NCBI GenBank assembly: GCA_002154655.1 | Contig: NGUZ01000005.1 | Coordinates: forward strand, 40,760-104,759 | From: Corynebacterium kefirresidentii | GTDB taxonomy: Bacteria; Actinomycetota; Actinomycetes; Mycobacteriales; Mycobacteriaceae | Length of the DNA: 64,000 bases | Direction: 5' to 3' | Shown here: positions 17,524 through 25,628 of the stretch, piece by piece | Layout: the number at the start of each line of letters is the position of its first letter | Numbering within the stretch: position 1 is the first letter of the stretch | Made by a program: the position numbers and the translations under genes | The notes under the pieces: model-generated | Databases searched by the model: none | What the model saw: the letters and a program-made list of their open reading frames with translations, nothing else | Told to the model about the DNA's origin: nothing

Positions 17524-18346
17524 AATTGCGCACCAGTACCTCATCGACCTTGCCGCGCTTCGAAGCGACGGAATTGATCGCCCGCGTTGCCCCCACGATG
17601 CCTACCTCATAATCCGCATAGAGCTCTCGAATGAACTCGGTGGCCGAATTCGACAGCAAAAACTTTGCCCCGCGTTTGTCCAACTCATCGCAGACCTCTT
17701 TGAGCCGTTCTTGCTCCGCGCGGTCAAAGCCACCCTTTTGATAGCCGGTAAACGAGCTCGTCACATTGACGGGGTCATAGGGCGGGTCGAAATAGACAAA
17801 ATCGCCTTCGCCTGCTTCTGCCACCGCCGCGGCGAAATCGCCTTGGGAAAAGATCACCTCATTTTCCGCAAAATAGCGGTGCACCGCACGCAGCGTGTCT
17901 TCATCGCAAATGGTGGGATTCTTATAGCGCCCGAACGGCGCATTAAATTGACCTGCCGTATTCACGCGATACAGGCCGTTATAGCAGGTGCGGTTGAGAT
18001 ACAGCGTTCGTGCAGCACGCTCGATGGGGGAGAGGGCGGCAAACCGCTTCGCATCCCTGTCCACTGCGCGCAGCGCATAGAAGAACTCCGCCTCATTGGG
18101 ATAGCTCACGAGCTCTGCAATGAGCTCGTCGACGCCGCCGCGTACCACCTCATATAGGTTGATGAGCTCAGCATTGAGATCATTGACCCGTGCGCTGGCT
18201 GGTTGGAGAGAGAAAAGCACCGCGCCGCCACCGATGAAGGGCTCATAAAACCGCCGCGGGACATCCGCCGGTAGGGCGGCGTGGATATGTGGCAAGAGCT
18301 GGCGCTTCCCGCCCGCCCATTTCACCAGTGGCTTAACGTTTTTCAT
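17504..18346 (-). CDS. D12-class DNA adenine N6-methyltransferase
   Basis: Dam/DpnM-type methyltransferase of 280 residues. SAM-binding motifs: KWAGGKRQLL (residues 9-18), FYEPFIGGGAVLF (33-45) and the catalytic FVYFDPPYDP. Between them is the target-recognition region with the LYLNRTCYNGLYRVN segment typical of Dam-like enzymes. It protects host DNA from the linked nuclease. Dam-like relatives often modify GATC or sites containing it, but specificity cannot be read here. A TAAGAT hexamer 9 nt before the ATG suggests a leaderless transcript. Confidence 0.92.
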   Translation of the reverse strand: MKNVKPLVKWAGGKRQLLPHIHAALPADVPRRFYEPFIGGGAVLFSLQPASARVNDLNAELINLYEVVRGGVDELIAELVSYPNEAEFFYALRAVDRDAKRFAALSPIERAARTLYLNRTCYNGLYRVNTAGQFNAPFGRYKNPTICDEDTLRAVHRYFAENEVIFSQGDFAAAVAEAGEGDFVYFDPPYDPVNVTSSFTGYQKGGFDRAEQERLKEVCDELDKRGAKFLLSNSATEFIRELYADYEVGIVGATRAINSVASKRGKVDEVLVRNYEVSGD

Positions 18347-18355
18347 CGTTGACTC

Positions 18356-18361
18356 ATCTTA
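18356..18361 (-). promoter_or_regulatory. promoter -10 of restriction-modification operon
   Basis: On the minus strand TAAGAT ends 9 nt before the methyltransferase ATG; no ribosome site is seen, so the methyltransferase is probably translated from a leaderless or very short leader mRNA. Confidence 0.4.
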
Positions 18362-18677
18362 GCGGCCCTACCCGACACGAGCACCATTGGGCTTTCGAAC
18401 GTGCGGGCGGATAATTGGAGCGGATGGCTGGCCGCACAGATACTGTGGTTGTCTAACATCACAGCTTTGTTAAATAGTTCTATGACGGGCCTAAACGTAC
18501 GGCCGTGCCGGTAGTAAATTCTTCCCGTGCGCACGGCTGTTTCCATAGTTGAATATGAGGTAATAAAATCACCCCAAACGCCTTAGTTTGTAGGGAAATA
18601 CCATTTTCACCTAAAGATTTAAGGGTTTAGAAAACGAAAGTAAGGCCCTTAGAGCGTCGGGACAGAAAGGGGCATTT
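18362..18677. other. intergenic region with candidate TetR operators
   Basis: 316 bp without a convincing gene, AT-rich in its second half. It contains TAAGGCCCTTA (18641-18651, 5-bp arms around one base) and CTAAA...TTTAG (18611-18630), both just upstream of the TetR gene and suitable as autoregulatory operators. An AGAAAGGGG ribosome site precedes the TetR ATG. A 67-codon open frame on the minus strand here has no recognisable content. Confidence 0.4.
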
Positions 18678-19256
18678 ATGCCGCGTATATCACAAATCCG
18701 AGTCGCTGCGCTCAACCTCGTCATCGAAGCCGGATACGGCGGGTTCACTATGGAGGAACTCGCCCAAAAGGTAGGCGTTTCCCGCCGTACCCTTTTTAAT
18801 TACATAAAAGACAAAGAATCGGCAGTTTTAGGTCCCGAATTTTCGGAGGAACTAGAGCACCAATTTCAGAATTTCGCCGCCGGACTGCCCACCGGAAGCC
18901 TGCGCGAAGATTCTGAAATCGTGGCCAAAGCCGTATTTGACCGCGCCGTGGGTGATGAGTTCTTCCCCGAAATTTCCCAGCTGACGGCCCAGGCGCTAGC
19001 TAAGGATACGAAGCTGCGTGCCCTGTATTACCAGCGCAATAGCCGCACTATTGAGCGCCTCCGCCAAGCCGTGCAAGCCCGTGAGGGCTGGAAATCCTCC
19101 GATTCGCGCCTCACGCCGACCGTCAACATCATCCACACCCAGTTCCTGACCGCCTTCGAGATTTTTGTGGAAACCCGTGGTGGAACTTCGCTTAGTGAAG
19201 CCTTCCGCAACGCCGGTGCCATCTTCGAAGATTACTTCAACGACGAACTGGCCTAA
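18678..19256 (+). CDS. TetR family transcriptional regulator
   Basis: 192 residues. The N-terminal helix-turn-helix (VRVAALNLVIEAGYGGFT then MEELAQKVGVSRRTLFNYIKDKESAV) is typical of TetR/AcrR repressors; the C-terminal ligand domain has no recognisable family signature. It stands alone between the restriction-modification genes and rpsT, with small palindromes upstream, so it probably regulates itself and something outside this stretch. Ligand is unknown. Confidence 0.88.
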   Translation: MPRISQIRVAALNLVIEAGYGGFTMEELAQKVGVSRRTLFNYIKDKESAVLGPEFSEELEHQFQNFAAGLPTGSLREDSEIVAKAVFDRAVGDEFFPEISQLTAQALAKDTKLRALYYQRNSRTIERLRQAVQAREGWKSSDSRLTPTVNIIHTQFLTAFEIFVETRGGTSLSEAFRNAGAIFEDYFNDELA

Positions 19257-19284
19257 GCCTCCCCGCTCGGGTCTAGGCTAAGAA

Positions 19285-19323
19285 AATCCCCCGGTGCGCT
19301 CCGTAGAGTGCGACCGGGGGATT
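19285..19323 (-). terminator. rho-independent terminator of rpsT
   Basis: 11-bp stem AATCCCCCGGT/ACCGGGGGATT (19285-19295, 19313-19323). Read on the minus strand it is followed by TTTCTTA, giving a usable T tract right after rpsT. It may also serve the convergent TetR gene. Confidence 0.8.
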
Positions 19324-19339
19324 GTCAGTGCAATGGCTC

Positions 19340-19603
19340 TTAGTCCATCTTGTTGAACGCGGAAGCCATGCCGGACTTCTTGTTGGCTGCAGTGTTGCGG
19401 TGGAAGACACCCTTGGACACGGACTTGTCCAGGGCGCGGGATGCCACGCGCAGCTGCTTTTCAGCAGCAGCCTTGTCGCCAGCGGTAACGGCCTCGCGGA
19501 ACTTGCGGATCTCGGTACGGACGGCGGAGCGAACGCTCTTGTTGCGCTGGCGTGCCTTCTCGTTGGTGATAACGCGCTTCTGCTTGGACTTGATATTTGC
19601 CAT
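19340..19603 (-). CDS. rpsT: 30S ribosomal protein S20
   Basis: 87-residue, highly basic helical protein beginning [11 protein letters not shown], with [15 protein letters not shown] and the C-terminal [12 protein letters not shown] box, all typical of S20. It binds 16S rRNA early in 30S assembly. An AGAGGT ribosome site precedes the ATG by a few bases. The gene neighbours lepA in most corynebacteria. Confidence 0.97.
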   Translation of the reverse strand: MANIKSKQKRVITNEKARQRNKSVRSAVRTEIRKFREAVTAGDKAAAEKQLRVASRALDKSVSKGVFHRNTAANKKSGMASAFNKMD

Positions 19604-19830
19604 GGAAAATACCTCTTAGTAATCGAAAGTGATTGACATAGAAACCGACCTACTCGGACTACTCCCGCGGCCAGCAATCGCTGGCGCGCTCGGCGCTGGT
19701 ATTCGAAGAGCGAACCCAAGGTCCTGCCCGCCCCGACCAACGCGCCCGGCAAGTAAGTAACCAACATACAATAGCAGTACCGAACCCGACCTGCCAAAAC
19801 TCTCAGCATGGCCGCCTTCTGTGCGACTGG

Positions 19831-20367
19831 TTAGGCCCAGTGGTAGCGCGCGCGTAACCTATTCGCGATTCTTTCGAACCGGCGTTCGGGAAAAAGTGTG
19901 CCTTGTCGGCGCACCTGCTCTTCGGAAACCTCCAGCAAGCGGTCGAGGCGCACCCAGCAATCGCACCCGGATTCGTCCCACTCGCCGGCGCCGATTTCCA
20001 GCCAGGCGTCGTCAAGCGCATGCTTCGGGTTGGGGGAGATAAGCAAACCCATCACCGTGGTGCGCGTGCGGCCGACAACCAGGATGGCTCGCTCACGTGG
20101 CGGGGCCTGCTTGCCTTCGGCCGGGGCCCATACCCAGACCACCTCGCCGGAATCAGCCTGGCCATCCATATCGGGGGAGAAAAATATGGAGCGGGGGTGA
20201 GAGGCGGTGGCCTCGACCCGGATATCAGCGGCCTTACGCGGCTCGTGGAACTCGTCCGACCTATCCAGCCCCAACCGGGAATTAATGCGGGTCAGGCCGG
20301 TGTCTATGGGCTCGCGCTCGCTGATTCCCAGCGCTTGGCGCAGTCGGGTGAGCATGGCGCTTTTCAT
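19831..20367 (-). CDS. PemK/MazF-like protein
   Basis: 178 residues. The PemK-like fold is seen from [13 protein letters not shown] through [11 protein letters not shown] and VMGLLISPN, matching the GDVVWV, RPVLVV and LSS strands of MazF-type ribonucleases; the C-terminal part is [23 protein letters not shown]. An N-terminal extension of about 75 residues precedes the fold. No antitoxin gene is adjacent, and relatives beside lepA or rpsT are conserved in corynebacteria, so a housekeeping RNA role is as likely as a toxin role. The ATG at 20367 is chosen because TACAAT lies 7 nt upstream in the shared promoter with lepA. Confidence 0.7.
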   Translation of the reverse strand: MKSAMLTRLRQALGISEREPIDTGLTRINSRLGLDRSDEFHEPRKAADIRVEATASHPRSIFFSPDMDGQADSGEVVWVWAPAEGKQAPPRERAILVVGRTRTTVMGLLISPNPKHALDDAWLEIGAGEWDESGCDCWVRLDRLLEVSEEQVRRQGTLFPERRFERIANRLRARYHWA

Positions 20368-20385
20368 GTCGACTATTGTAGACGT
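20368..20385. promoter_or_regulatory. 18-bp bidirectional leaderless promoter between mazF-like gene and lepA
   Basis: The two start codons are 18 bp apart. TATTGT (20374-20379, plus strand) ends 6 nt before the lepA ATG; TACAAT (20380-20375, minus strand) ends 7 nt before the PemK-like ATG. Both fit TANNNT, overlap by five base pairs, and would start transcription at the start codons in opposite directions. Confidence 0.5.
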
Positions 20386-22236
20386 ATGTCTGAAAACTTT
20401 GCGGCCACGACGTTTACGGATCCCGCCCGAATCCGAAACTTCTGCATTATTGCTCACATCGACCACGGCAAGTCGACGCTGGCGGACCGCATCCTGCAGC
20501 TATCCAAGGTGGTTGCGGAGCGCGATATGCGTGACCAGTTCCTCGATAATATGGACATTGAGCGCGAGCGCGGCATCACCATTAAGGCGCAGAACGTACG
20601 CCTGCCGTGGGTGCCCCAGTCCGGCACCGCGCAGGGGGAGCAGATTGTCATGCAGATGATCGACACTCCTGGCCACGTGGACTTCACCTACGAGGTCTCC
20701 CGCGCCCTTGAGGCATGTGAGGGCGCCATCCTGCTTGTCGACGCCGCCCAAGGCATCGAAGCCCAAACCCTCGCCAACCTCTACCTGGCGATGGAAAACG
20801 ACCTGGAAATCATCCCGGTCCTCAATAAGATCGACCTGCCGGCCGCCGACCCGGAAAAATACGCGCTGGAAATCGCCAATATCATCGGCTGCGAGCCGGA
20901 AGAGGTCCTGCGCGTATCCGGCAAGACCGGCGAGGGTGTGGTCGAGCTGCTGGACAAGGTCTGTGAGCTGGTGCCGCCGCCGTCCTCCGAGTTCGACGCG
21001 GATGCGCCGGCCCGCGCCATGATTTTTGACTCCGTCTATGACACCTACCGCGGCGTTGTCACCTATATCCGCATGGTCGATGGCAAACTCACCCCGCGCC
21101 AGAAGGTCACCATGATGTCGACCAACGCTAACCACGAGCTGCTCGAAATCGGCATCGTGTCCCCCACGATGCAAAAGTGTGAGGGCTTGGGCCCCGGCGA
21201 GGTGGGCTACCTGATTACCGGCGTAAAGGACGTGCGCGAGACCAAGGTGGGAGATACCGTCACCTGGTCCAACGGCGGCGCTGAGACTCCGCTTAAAGGC
21301 TATAAGGACCCGGACCCGATGGTCTACTCCGGCCTTTTCCCCATCTCCCAGGCTGATTTCCCGGACCTGCGCGATGCTTTGGAAAAGCTGCAGCTTAACG
21401 ACGCCTCCTTGACCTTCGAGCCCGAAACCTCCGTCGCCCTGGGCTTTGGTTTCCGCTGCGGGTTCTTGGGCCTATTGCATATGGAAATTACCCGCGACCG
21501 CTTGGAGCGCGAGTTCGGCCTCGATCTGATTTCTACCGCGCCGTCGGTGACCTACCGCGTGGTGGCCGAAGACGGCGAAGAAAAGTGGGTTCACAACCCG
21601 TCCGACTGGCCGGAAGGAAAGCTTAACGAGGTCTACGAGCCAGTGGTGAAGATGACCGTCGTCGTGCCCGAGCAATTCGTCGGCCCCACCATGGAGCTCT
21701 GCCAGTCCAAGCGCGGCCAGATGGGAGGCATGGATTACCTCTCCGAGGACCGCGTAGAGCTGCGCTACACCATGCCGCTGGGTGAAATCATCTTCGATTT
21801 CTTCGATATGCTCAAGTCCCGTACAAAGGGCTACGCCTCGCTGAACTACGAGGGGGCCGGCGAGCAGCTCGCGGACTTGGTCAAGGTCGATATCCTGCTC
21901 AACGGCGACCCGGTCGACGCCTTCTCCGCCATCGTCCACCGTGATTCCGCCCAGTGGTACGGCAACAAGATGACCAAGAAGCTCAAGGAGCTCATCCCGC
22001 GCCAGCAGTTCGAGGTGCCGGTGCAGGCGGCCATTGGTTCGAAGATCATTGCCCGCGAGAACATCCGGGCCATGCGCAAGGACGTGCTGGCCAAGTGCTA
22101 CGGCGGCGATATCTCCCGTAAGCGCAAGCTGTTGGAGAAGCAGAAGGCCGGTAAGAAGCGCATGAAGACGCTGGGCTCCGTCTCGGTGCCGCAGGAGGCT
22201 TTCGTGGCTGCGCTGTCTACCGACGCCGACGATTAA
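20386..22236 (+). CDS. lepA: elongation factor 4 (LepA)
   Basis: Ribosomal back-translocase or assembly GTPase. GTPase motifs [10 protein letters not shown] (G1), RERGITI (G2 region), DTPGHVDF (G3) and NKIDLPAAD (G4) are all present; domains II, III and V of the EF-G type follow, and the LepA-specific C-terminal domain ends with [18 protein letters not shown]. 616 residues fits. The start at 20386 is fixed by the family N-terminus and by the -10 hexamer 6 nt before it; longer upstream frames read into the antisense of the PemK-like gene. Confidence 0.97.
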   Translation: MSENFAATTFTDPARIRNFCIIAHIDHGKSTLADRILQLSKVVAERDMRDQFLDNMDIERERGITIKAQNVRLPWVPQSGTAQGEQIVMQMIDTPGHVDFTYEVSRALEACEGAILLVDAAQGIEAQTLANLYLAMENDLEIIPVLNKIDLPAADPEKYALEIANIIGCEPEEVLRVSGKTGEGVVELLDKVCELVPPPSSEFDADAPARAMIFDSVYDTYRGVVTYIRMVDGKLTPRQKVTMMSTNANHELLEIGIVSPTMQKCEGLGPGEVGYLITGVKDVRETKVGDTVTWSNGGAETPLKGYKDPDPMVYSGLFPISQADFPDLRDALEKLQLNDASLTFEPETSVALGFGFRCGFLGLLHMEITRDRLEREFGLDLISTAPSVTYRVVAEDGEEKWVHNPSDWPEGKLNEVYEPVVKMTVVVPEQFVGPTMELCQSKRGQMGGMDYLSEDRVELRYTMPLGEIIFDFFDMLKSRTKGYASLNYEGAGEQLADLVKVDILLNGDPVDAFSAIVHRDSAQWYGNKMTKKLKELIPRQQFEVPVQAAIGSKIIARENIRAMRKDVLAKCYGGDISRKRKLLEKQKAGKKRMKTLGSVSVPQEAFVAALSTDADD

Positions 22237-22260
22237 CCCCGTACCCCCTATTGGCAAAGT

Positions 22261-22298
22261 GGAGCCGAATAGATTCTTAACATTTCGTTAACGGCTCC
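22261..22298 (+). repeat. nested inverted repeat downstream of lepA
   Basis: GGAGCCG (22261-22267) pairs with CGGCTCC (22292-22298), enclosing TTAAC/GTTAA (22277-22281, 22287-22291). It sits just upstream of the strong terminator at 22341 and may be part of a processed 3' end or a small RNA. Confidence 0.45.
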
Positions 22299-22340
22299 CG
22301 GGGTGCGGCCGGCAAAAGTTCAAAGTGAGCTGCTCCTATA

Positions 22341-22370
22341 GGGCGTCCCCACGGCCGGGGACGCCCTTTT
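22341..22370 (+). terminator. rho-independent terminator downstream of lepA
   Basis: Perfect 10-bp stem GGGCGTCCCC/GGGGACGCCC with a 6-nt ACGGCC loop, followed directly by TTTT. It is 105 bp after the lepA stop. Confidence 0.88.
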
Positions 22371-22481
22371 AATCTAGTTGCAGTCGGTGTTTTGGCGGCG
22401 TTAAATTTCGATTTGAAAGCGACCGATGACTCGCCTGGTGAGCCACAGCCACTTTCGACCTGCCCCCGCAAATTCTTGACC

Positions 22482-22487
22482 TAGGTT
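22482..22487 (+). promoter_or_regulatory. possible -10 of the phosphatase-efeOB operon
   Basis: TAGGTT ends 9 nt before the ATG at 22497. The surrounding ACCTAGGT is palindromic and may be an operator. No clear DtxR box was recognised. Confidence 0.3.
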
Positions 22488-22496
22488 GGATTTTTA

Positions 22497-24461
22497 ATGA
22501 AGCTTCGCTCTCGCGCTGTGGCCCTTTGCGCCGCCGCAGCCGCCACTACGTCCCTTGTCCCCGGCGTTGCCCAGGCAGCCACCACGACCCCAATTGAACA
22601 CGTCGTTGTCATTTACTCGGAGAATATTTCCTTCGACCACTACTTTGGAACCTACCCAAACGCCGTGAATAAGGACGGCGAAAAGCTGCAGGGCAGCGAC
22701 AAGGACGCCCCAAAGTTTACCGCCAAGAAGGACACCCCTAAGGCGAAAAACCTCGAAAATGATGGCGTAATGGGGGACAAGAACCCCAACTCCGTCAAGC
22801 CTTTCCGCATCGGGCCAGACCATGCAGTAACTACGGACCAGAACCACCACTACGGCGATGAGCAGGCCGCATATAACGGCGGCAAGATGGACAAGTTCCC
22901 GGAGACTGTATCCACCGACATCGATAAGTCTTCCAACGGCTATTATGCCGTTCCAGGCATGACTATGGGCTATTACGACGGCAATACCGTCACCGGAATG
23001 TGGAACTACGCGCAAAACTTTGCGATGAACGACAATAGTTACTCCACTATCTTCGGCCCATCCACCCCAGGCGCGCTGAATCTAATTTCCGGAACCGTGG
23101 CCGGCGGGACCATGCATGACCCAGCCACGGGCGAGCAGAAGAAGATCGAACCTGGCAAGAACCACGCCCTCGCTGGGGTATCCGAAGATGGCAAGACCGC
23201 CACTGTTGTCGGCGACCCAGATCCGCTTTACGACGACTGCTCGAATAACTCTTCCGCCGGCACCAACCAGGTCACCGCGATGCACTCCAAGAACATCGGT
23301 GACCAGCTCAATGACAAGGACGTCACTTGGGGCTGGTTCCAAGGCGGCTTCCGGCCAACCGAGGAAGCTACAGACGACGCTCGCGCACGCTGCGGCGCCT
23401 CCCACACCACGCTGACCGGCCAGAACCAGACGGACTATAATCCGCACCACCAGCCGTTCCAGTACTACGCTTCCACCGCGAATCCGCACCACTTGGCGCC
23501 GTCGAGCGATGACATGATCGGCAAGACTGACCGCGCCAACCACCAGTACGATCTGCAGGACTTCGATACCGCTCTGGAGCAGGGCAACCTGCCGGCCGTG
23601 TCCTTCCTGAAGGCTGCCAACTACCAAGACGGACACGCCGGTTACTCCAACCCGCTAGACGAGCAGGCCTTCATCACCCATTACATCAATGAGCTGCAAA
23701 ATTCCCCAGAGTGGGATTCCACCGCGGTCGTTATCGCCTACGATGACTCCGATGGCTGGTACGACCACAAGGCCCCAGAAATCCGCAATGGTTCCAATGA
23801 CCCGCATCAGGACAAGGAAATCTGTACCGCCGCCGCAGCAAAGGTAGGCGTTGCCGGCGGAAAGGACGGCCAGTGCGGGCCGGGTACCCGCCAGCCTTTG
23901 ATGGTTATCTCGCCATACGCGAAGACTAACCACATCGACTCCACTTACACCGAGCAGACTTCCGTCACCAAGTTCATTCAGGACAATTGGGGACTCGGCC
24001 GTCTAGGGGGCATTGCCTTTGACGAGCGCGCCGGCGAGCTCAACAACATGTTTGACTTCAACGCCGCCCACAAGGCCCCGAAGCTTTTCTTGAACGAGAC
24101 CGACGGTACCGTGGCCAAGGACTACGCCTCCATTGAAAAGGTGGATAATTCCTCCCGCGCCGGCACCAACCTCAAGGACGTCGTCGAGGGCATGGACGAC
24201 CCCAAGGTCACCGAACAGGGCGTTCCCAACATCTCCAAGCTGCACCAAGATACGAAGCCACAGCCAGGTGCGAATAAGCCCGATGATTCGAGCTCCAGTT
24301 CTTCCGCTGGTTCTTCTAAGGGCGGTATCATTGCGGCTATCCTTACGGCTCTGGGCGTCGGCGCAGGGGTTGTCGCTTGGTACATGAATGGCCACCCCGG
24401 CCTAGACCTGAAGAAGCTGCAAGATTTTAAGCTCCCGCCATTGCCCAACCTCCCGTTTTAA
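22497..24461 (+). CDS. secreted phosphoesterase (acid phosphatase/phospholipase C family), membrane-anchored
   Basis: 654 residues with a signal peptide (to about residue 27, AQA). The PF04185-type phosphoesterase core is marked by ENISFDHYFGTYP near the start, YDDSDGWYDH and QPLMVISPYAKTNHIDSTY later. Members hydrolyse phosphate monoesters or phospholipids outside the cell. A Ser-rich linker and a C-terminal membrane helix (about 607-626) with a Pro/Lys tail suggest anchoring at the membrane. It is followed 3 bp later by efeO, so phosphate or lipid turnover and iron handling seem co-expressed; why is not known. Confidence 0.87.
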   Translation: MKLRSRAVALCAAAAATTSLVPGVAQAATTTPIEHVVVIYSENISFDHYFGTYPNAVNKDGEKLQGSDKDAPKFTAKKDTPKAKNLENDGVMGDKNPNSVKPFRIGPDHAVTTDQNHHYGDEQAAYNGGKMDKFPETVSTDIDKSSNGYYAVPGMTMGYYDGNTVTGMWNYAQNFAMNDNSYSTIFGPSTPGALNLISGTVAGGTMHDPATGEQKKIEPGKNHALAGVSEDGKTATVVGDPDPLYDDCSNNSSAGTNQVTAMHSKNIGDQLNDKDVTWGWFQGGFRPTEEATDDARARCGASHTTLTGQNQTDYNPHHQPFQYYASTANPHHLAPSSDDMIGKTDRANHQYDLQDFDTALEQGNLPAVSFLKAANYQDGHAGYSNPLDEQAFITHYINELQNSPEWDSTAVVIAYDDSDGWYDHKAPEIRNGSNDPHQDKEICTAAAAKVGVAGGKDGQCGPGTRQPLMVISPYAKTNHIDSTYTEQTSVTKFIQDNWGLGRLGGIAFDERAGELNNMFDFNAAHKAPKLFLNETDGTVAKDYASIEKVDNSSRAGTNLKDVVEGMDDPKVTEQGVPNISKLHQDTKPQPGANKPDDSSSSSSAGSSKGGIIAAILTALGVGAGVVAWYMNGHPGLDLKKLQDFKLPPLPNLPF

Positions 24462-24464
24462 TCA

Positions 24465-25628
24465 ATGAAGACCTTCCATATTGCCACCGCCGCGGTGCTT
24501 GCCATCGCGGCCATAGCTCCTACTGCCGTCGCCCAAAGCTCCTTGAGCTCTCTCGGTTCTAGCTCGTCTAGCTCGCGAGACTCGCGGCCGGCGGCGTCGA
24601 CAAGCACAAGCGCGAAGCCGAAAGAACCACAGCTGAATGTGCGCGACGTGTATTCATGTCCTACGCCGGAGAAGGTACAGGGGCAGGCATCGTGGAAGGT
24701 CTATAACACCTCGGGGCTTGCGCTCACCGTCTACGTGGCAGATGATGCGGGCAACGCCTACCAGGTCCTCGAGCGCGTGGGCACCCCAGCCAAGCGCGCC
24801 TGGGCCCCGAAACTGCAGGACGGCACATACCACCTCACCTGCGTTTTCCACAATGATTCGGCCGTGAAATCTGATGATTTTGCGGTCACCGGTTCCACCA
24901 TCACCGATGCTCCCAAGATGGTCCCCATTACTGACCGCGAGGTCGCGGCCGTGGCCATTCAGCAAGCGGCTAGGCAGAAAAAGCGTGTGCCCGAGTTGCA
25001 GAAGAAAGCCCACGCTCTTGTTGAAGCCACCTCGAAAGATCGCCGCGCTGCCCAAGCGGCCTACCTTGACTACCTCGAGACCTACCGATCCTTCGACGAT
25101 TCCAGCGAGATGTGGCCGGGGCCCGGCTTGGAGGGGTACATGGACGTCGAAAAGCTGCTGTGGTCCAAGCGTCCCGTCAAGGATGCGGCGAAGCCTGCCC
25201 GCGCGCTTGCCGACGCCGTCGATAAAACCGCCCGCGCCCTCGATACCTCCCATTTCGCCATTCCCGCCCCCGACTACGGGTTGCGCACCCATGAAGTAAT
25301 GGAGGAATTCGAGCGCTTCGACATGCGCGGCGAACGCGATTTCGGCGCCCATGCCCTGCCCACCGCGCTGCGGGGCGACGTTATTTCAACCCGGCTGACG
25401 TTGGATGCCGTCCGCTCCCTTGTCGAGGGCCGTGGGCTCGATACCTCGCCCATCTATGAGCAGCTGGATGAGCTTGACAAGCTCGCCACGAAGTTCGATG
25501 AAAAATATGACACCGCTTTTAATAAGTGGTCCCAGAAGGACCGGATGCGTGTGCAGTCCGCCGTCGCGCGTGCCAATGAACTGCTTGCCCCTGTCGCCAC
25601 GATGACCGTAGTTAGAAGGATGGATTAG
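24465..25628 (+). CDS. efeO: EfeO-like periplasmic protein, cupredoxin plus imelysin (M75) domains
   Basis: Extracytoplasmic component of Efe-type iron systems. Signal peptide to about residue 24, a Ser-rich linker, a cupredoxin-like domain (about 55-145, with Cys in VYSCPTPE and in YHLTCVF), then an imelysin-type helical domain. At the place of the usual HxxE metal motif (GFHRIE-type) this protein has GYMDVEKLLW, that is Met for His. A later HEVMEEFERFD segment matches the family. Two genes of the Efe operon are here (efeO, efeB), but no efeU permease. Stop overlaps the efeB start (TAGTG). Confidence 0.8.
   Translation: MKTFHIATAAVLAIAAIAPTAVAQSSLSSLGSSSSSSRDSRPAASTSTSAKPKEPQLNVRDVYSCPTPEKVQGQASWKVYNTSGLALTVYVADDAGNAYQVLERVGTPAKRAWAPKLQDGTYHLTCVFHNDSAVKSDDFAVTGSTITDAPKMVPITDREVAAVAIQQAARQKKRVPELQKKAHALVEATSKDRRAAQAAYLDYLETYRSFDDSSEMWPGPGLEGYMDVEKLLWSKRPVKDAAKPARALADAVDKTARALDTSHFAIPAPDYGLRTHEVMEEFERFDMRGERDFGAHALPTALRGDVISTRLTLDAVRSLVEGRGLDTSPIYEQLDELDKLATKFDEKYDTAFNKWSQKDRMRVQSAVARANELLAPVATMTVVRRMD

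Noticed and set aside
18343-18546. 67-codon minus-strand frame upstream of the methyltransferase
   Set aside because: Its stop overlaps the methyltransferase start region and no ribosome site or conserved pattern is visible.
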